A program made the position numbers and the translations under genes. This document shows, piece by piece, positions 61,547 through 64,000 of a DNA stretch of 64,000 bases (within the stretch, counting starts at the first letter, position 1; each line of letters starts with the position of its first letter). The stretch spans positions 1 to 64,000 of the forward strand of contig NZ_JAGJEH010000015.1 of assembly GCF_018100925.1 (NCBI RefSeq), written 5' to 3'. The DNA is from Pseudoalteromonas luteoviolacea (GTDB lineage: Bacteria; Pseudomonadota; Gammaproteobacteria; Enterobacterales; Alteromonadaceae). The notes under the pieces were generated by a model that was not told where the DNA came from, did no database searches, and saw nothing but the letters and a program-made list of their open reading frames with translations.

Positions 61547-61866
61547 TAATTTAGTACCTCTTCCATCCAGTTAAAATATTGCTGCGAGCCTGCTGTTACC
61601 TCAATCACTTGGACTTCGGGCACATCGTAAGTGTGCTCAGCTTGTATCGCTGCAATGACTTTACTAACCAGTGCGGATTTTGTTTTGACTAGTAGTTTAA
61701 CTTCTTCATCTTGTGTGACTTTTCCTTGCCACACGTAGATTGACTCTATTTTAGGCAAGATGTTCACACAAGCGGCTAATTTATTTAAAACTAAATGCGC
61801 CGCGATATGGCGGGCATTGTCTTGACTATCACAAGTTGTCATAACCATTCTATAGGGGGTACTCAT
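61546..61866 (-). CDS. cutA: Divalent-cation tolerance protein CutA
   Basis: CutA1 is a small trimeric, ferredoxin-like-fold protein linked genetically to copper tolerance; its mechanism is unclear. The product has T-T-C-D-S-Q-D-N-A-R near the N-terminus, the L-A-A-C-V-N-I-L-P segment, I-E-S-I-Y-V-W-Q-G-K, and H-T-Y-D-V-P-E-V, all typical. I choose ATG 61866 (106 residues); ATG 61899 would add 11 residues not seen in the family. Neither start has a clear ribosome binding site. It is coupled to dsbD downstream, the usual gammaproteobacterial arrangement. Confidence 0.93.
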   Translation of the reverse strand: MSTPYRMVMTTCDSQDNARHIAAHLVLNKLAACVNILPKIESIYVWQGKVTQDEEVKLLVKTKSALVSKVIAAIQAEHTYDVPEVQVIEVTAGSQQYFNWMEEVLN

Positions 61867-62107
61867 CGTGTTATTGCCGACAAAATTAGTTGTGCCCATA
61901 TAGTAACGAATGACAACCGGGATCCCAAGGTGTGCTCGTTGAGTTGCATTAAGATACTCTGAACTTTCAATCTCAGTTTTGCTCTAAAGAGCATTCTTGA
62001 GAAAAACCGAGACAGCAATATAAGCCAGAGTGCGATTAGATGCTGACTGTAAGCTTGAAAATAGACCAGACAAGCCATACATCTATTTCAGTTTATTTGG
62101 AGAATCT

Positions 62108-62641
62108 ATGTTTAAAGTTCTTTTTTTGTTATTTATCGTTGTACCCATTGTTGAAATTGCATTGCTGATCCAAGTCAGTGACGTCATTGGTGGGTTTGCT
62201 ACTATCGCCTTGGTGATCGCCACTGCTATTCTAGGTGCAAAGTTGGTAAAACAGCAGGGACTCGGCGCATATTCTAATGTGCAAAAGCAAATGGCATCTG
62301 GCCAGTTGCCTGGACAAGATTTGTTTACAGGGTTATGTGTCATTATTGCAGGTGTATTTCTAATGACGCCCGGGATCATGACAGATGCAATCGGTTTTAT
62401 GCTGTTAACACCAGCGATCCGAGGAAAAATTGCCAAGTCATTAATAGAGCAAGCGAGTGTAAAAATGCAAAGCTCTGCTCACGGCAGTATGTTTGGCCAA
62501 GGTTTTGGTCAACAACATTCACATCAAGATACTCAAGCACCTTTTGAAGAGCAAAAGTTTGACCCATTCGAGCGCAAAGCACCTCAGTCGGAATCTCAAT
62601 CTTCAAACACCATTGAAGGTGAATATCAGAGAAAAGATTAA
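62108..62641 (+). CDS. fxsA: FxsA-family membrane protein
   Basis: FxsA is an inner-membrane protein whose overproduction in E. coli relieves exclusion of phage T7 by the F plasmid; its normal role is unknown. The 177-residue product has three hydrophobic segments (about 3-20, 25-45 and 70-105), the V-P-I-V-E-I-A-L-L-I-Q-V and G-A-K-L-V-K-Q-Q-G signatures, P-G-I-M-T-D-A-I-G, and a polar Gln/Ser-rich tail (about 125-177). ATG 62108 has GGAGA upstream; an in-frame ATG at 62030 would add 26 polar residues. It lies directly upstream of groS, its standard neighbour. Confidence 0.93.
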   Translation: MFKVLFLLFIVVPIVEIALLIQVSDVIGGFATIALVIATAILGAKLVKQQGLGAYSNVQKQMASGQLPGQDLFTGLCVIIAGVFLMTPGIMTDAIGFMLLTPAIRGKIAKSLIEQASVKMQSSAHGSMFGQGFGQQHSHQDTQAPFEEQKFDPFERKAPQSESQSSNTIEGEYQRKD

Positions 62642-62659
62642 AAATTTTTAGTTTTTTCA

Positions 62660-62687
62660 CTTGGGTTTTAAATATCCACCCCCATCT
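62660..62687 (+). promoter_or_regulatory. Sigma-32 heat-shock promoter of groS-groL
   Basis: CTTGGGT (62660-62666) is followed after 13 bases by CCCCATCT (62680-62687). The -10 element matches the RpoH consensus CCCCATNT at every defined position, and the -35 matches CTTGAAA at CTTG. Transcription would start near 62695, leaving a leader of about 115 bases. No CIRCE element is present, in line with sigma-32 control in gammaproteobacteria. Confidence 0.85.
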
Positions 62688-62810
62688 AGAATTGCAAGTT
62701 AAGTTTTAATCCAGAGAGTCGCACTTCAAGTCACATTTGTTGGCAGCGGCTCACTCTGAGTAGAAAGATTATTTCTGTCATTGTTCAGAAAAGTTAGGAG
62801 AACTAAATCT

Positions 62811-63098
62811 ATGAACATTCGTCCTTTACATGATCGCGTTATTGTTAAGCGTCTAGAAGAAGAAACTAAATCTGCTGGCGGTATCGTATTGACTGGCTCA
62901 GCAGCTGAAAAATCAACTCGTGGTGAAGTTGTTGCTGTAGGTAACGGCCGCGTTTTGGACAGTGGTGAAGTAAGAGCACTAGAAGTAAAAGCAGGTGACA
63001 CAGTGCTTTTCGGCTCATATGTTGAGAAGACTGAAAAGATCGAAGGTCAAGAGTACCTGATCATGCGTGAAGACAATATCCTAGGTATTGTTGGCTAA
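62811..63098 (+). CDS. groS: Co-chaperonin GroES
   Basis: GroES forms the seven-membered lid of the GroEL folding chamber. The 95-residue product begins M-N-I-R-P-L-H-D-R-V-I-V-K-R, has the mobile loop E-T-K-S-A-G-G-I-V-L (about 19-28), and ends D-N-I-L-G-I-V-G. I start it at ATG 62811; a 10-residue upstream extension from 62781 is not part of the family. It lies 60 bases before groL in the same transcript. Confidence 0.98.
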   Translation: MNIRPLHDRVIVKRLEEETKSAGGIVLTGSAAEKSTRGEVVAVGNGRVLDSGEVRALEVKAGDTVLFGSYVEKTEKIEGQEYLIMREDNILGIVG

Positions 63099-63158
63099 GC
63101 ATTAGCTTGTAAAAAAACAAAGTAGCTTTTAACGAAAAGAATTTAGAGGAATAAAAAC

Positions 63159-64000
63159 ATGGCAGCAAAAGAAGTTCGTTTTGCAGGTGACGCTCGCACT
63201 AAAATGCTTCAGGGCGTAAATGTATTGGCTGACGCAGTAAAAGTAACACTGGGTCCTAAAGGTCGTAATGTTGTACTAGACAAGTCATTCGGCGCACCAA
63301 CTATCACTAAAGATGGTGTATCTGTAGCGAAAGAGATCGAACTTGAAGACAAGTTTGAGAACATGGGCGCGCAGATGGTTAAAGAAGTTGCGTCAAAAGC
63401 AAATGATGCAGCAGGTGACGGTACAACTACAGCGACAGTACTAGCACAAGCAATCGTAAACGAAGGTCTTAAGTCTGTTGCTGCAGGCATGAACCCAATG
63501 GACCTTAAGCGCGGTATCGACAAAGCAGTTGTTGCAGCAGTTGAAGAGCTAAAAGCGCTTTCTGCTCCGTGTGCTGATACAAAAGCAATTGCACAGGTAG
63601 GTACTATCTCTGCAAACTCAGATAAAGAAATTGGTGACATCATTGCTGAGGCAATGGAAAAAGTAGGTCGTGAGTCAGGTGTTATCACGGTTGAAGAAGG
63701 CCAATCTCTAGAAAATGAACTAGATGTTGTTGAAGGTATGCAGTTTGACCGCGGTTACCTATCACCTTATTTCATCAACAACGCTGAAAAAGGCCAAGTT
63801 GAACTAGATAACCCACACATTCTACTAGTAGATAAGAAAGTATCTAACATCCGTGAACTACTTCCTACACTAGAAGGTGTTGCTAAGACAAGTAAGCCAC
63901 TACTTATCATCGCTGAAGACCTTGAAGGTGAAGCACTGGCGACGCTAGTTGTGAACAACATGCGTGGTATCGTGAAAGTAGCAGCCGTTAAAGCACCTGG
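63159..64000 (+). CDS. groL: Chaperonin GroEL, 5' part (runs off window)
   Basis: The first 280 codons of the 60-kDa chaperonin that folds proteins inside a double-ring cavity. Seen: A-A-K-E-V-R-F-A-G-D-A-R at the start, the nucleotide-binding G-P-K-G-R-N-V and G-D-G-T-T-T-A-T-V-L-A, and the start of the apical domain with G-M-Q-F-D-R-G-Y-L-S-P-Y-F. ATG 63159 follows TTAGAGGA. The frame is open to base 64000 without a stop; the rest lies outside the window. Confidence 0.98.
   Translation, partial: MAAKEVRFAGDARTKMLQGVNVLADAVKVTLGPKGRNVVLDKSFGAPTITKDGVSVAKEIELEDKFENMGAQMVKEVASKANDAAGDGTTTATVLAQAIVNEGLKSVAAGMNPMDLKRGIDKAVVAAVEELKALSAPCADTKAIAQVGTISANSDKEIGDIIAEAMEKVGRESGVITVEEGQSLENELDVVEGMQFDRGYLSPYFINNAEKGQVELDNPHILLVDKKVSNIRELLPTLEGVAKTSKPLLIIAEDLEGEALATLVVNNMRGIVKVAAVKAP

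Noticed and set aside
63209..63688. Minus-strand open frame of 159 codons
   Set aside because: It is antisense to groL, whose codon bias favours such open shadows.
1..64000. CRISPR arrays, insertion sequences, integrases, phage genes
   Set aside because: I looked for regular repeats, transposase and integrase motifs and inverted ends and found none that I can support.

Overview
The window looks like chromosomal DNA of a marine gammaproteobacterium, most probably Pseudoalteromonas or a close Alteromonadales relative. The core gene order (rpsF-priB-rpsR-rplI, dnaB-alr, aroQ-accB-accC, dsbD-cutA, fxsA, groS-groL), the AT-leaning base composition and the protein sequences all fit this. The assignment is an inference from gene content, not a database match.

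Layout. 1-1.8 kb: tRNA-Gly, then the ribosomal operon rpsF-priB-rpsR-rplI with a promoter, a candidate S6:S18 autoregulatory leader and a terminator. 2.1-5.8 kb: a tightly packed type IV minor pilin operon (pilE-, fimT-, pilV-, pilW- and pilX-like) whose last gene encodes an unusually large 610-residue PilX with Lys at prepilin position +5. 6.0-8.0 kb: an ECF sigma factor, its probable membrane anti-sigma factor and a DUF4097 beta-repeat envelope protein. 8.2-14.6 kb: dnaB and alr forward; yjbQ, cheX, zur and a GGDEF-EAL protein on the other strand. An 0.9-kb gene-free AT-rich region follows.

15.5-54.0 kb is the accessory centrepiece: a complete lipopeptide biosynthesis and export locus. Three giant collinear genes encode FAAL-ACP-KS-AT-ACP-aminotransferase-C-A-PCP; then C-A-PCP three times; then C-A-PCP-C-A-PCP-E-C-A-PCP-TE. 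The starter module has the mycosubtilin/iturin logic: a fatty acid is activated, extended by malonate and converted to a beta-amino acyl chain. The adenylation codes I read suggest Gly-Asp-Asn-Asn-Thr-(D)Leu-Xaa, with the last residue unassigned. Downstream lie a SyrP-like Fe(II)/2-oxoglutarate hydroxylase, a lipoprotein serine hydrolase of the beta-lactamase/PBP fold, a DUF697 protein, a 58-residue membrane protein, a SyrD/PvdE-type peptide exporter and a translationally coupled SPFH membrane protein. Together these could make, hydroxylate, export and perhaps process a seven-residue beta-amino-acyl lipopeptide. No MbtH protein, phosphopantetheinyl transferase, pathway regulator, integrase or IS element is visible.

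54.2-64 kb returns to housekeeping DNA: a CHASE hybrid histidine kinase, tRNA-Ile2(CAU), accC-accB-aroQ, dsbD-cutA, fxsA, and groS-groL behind a good sigma-32 promoter. groL runs off the right edge. The biosynthetic locus therefore sits between two blocks of conserved genes, and the 3' end of tRNA-Ile2 faces it.
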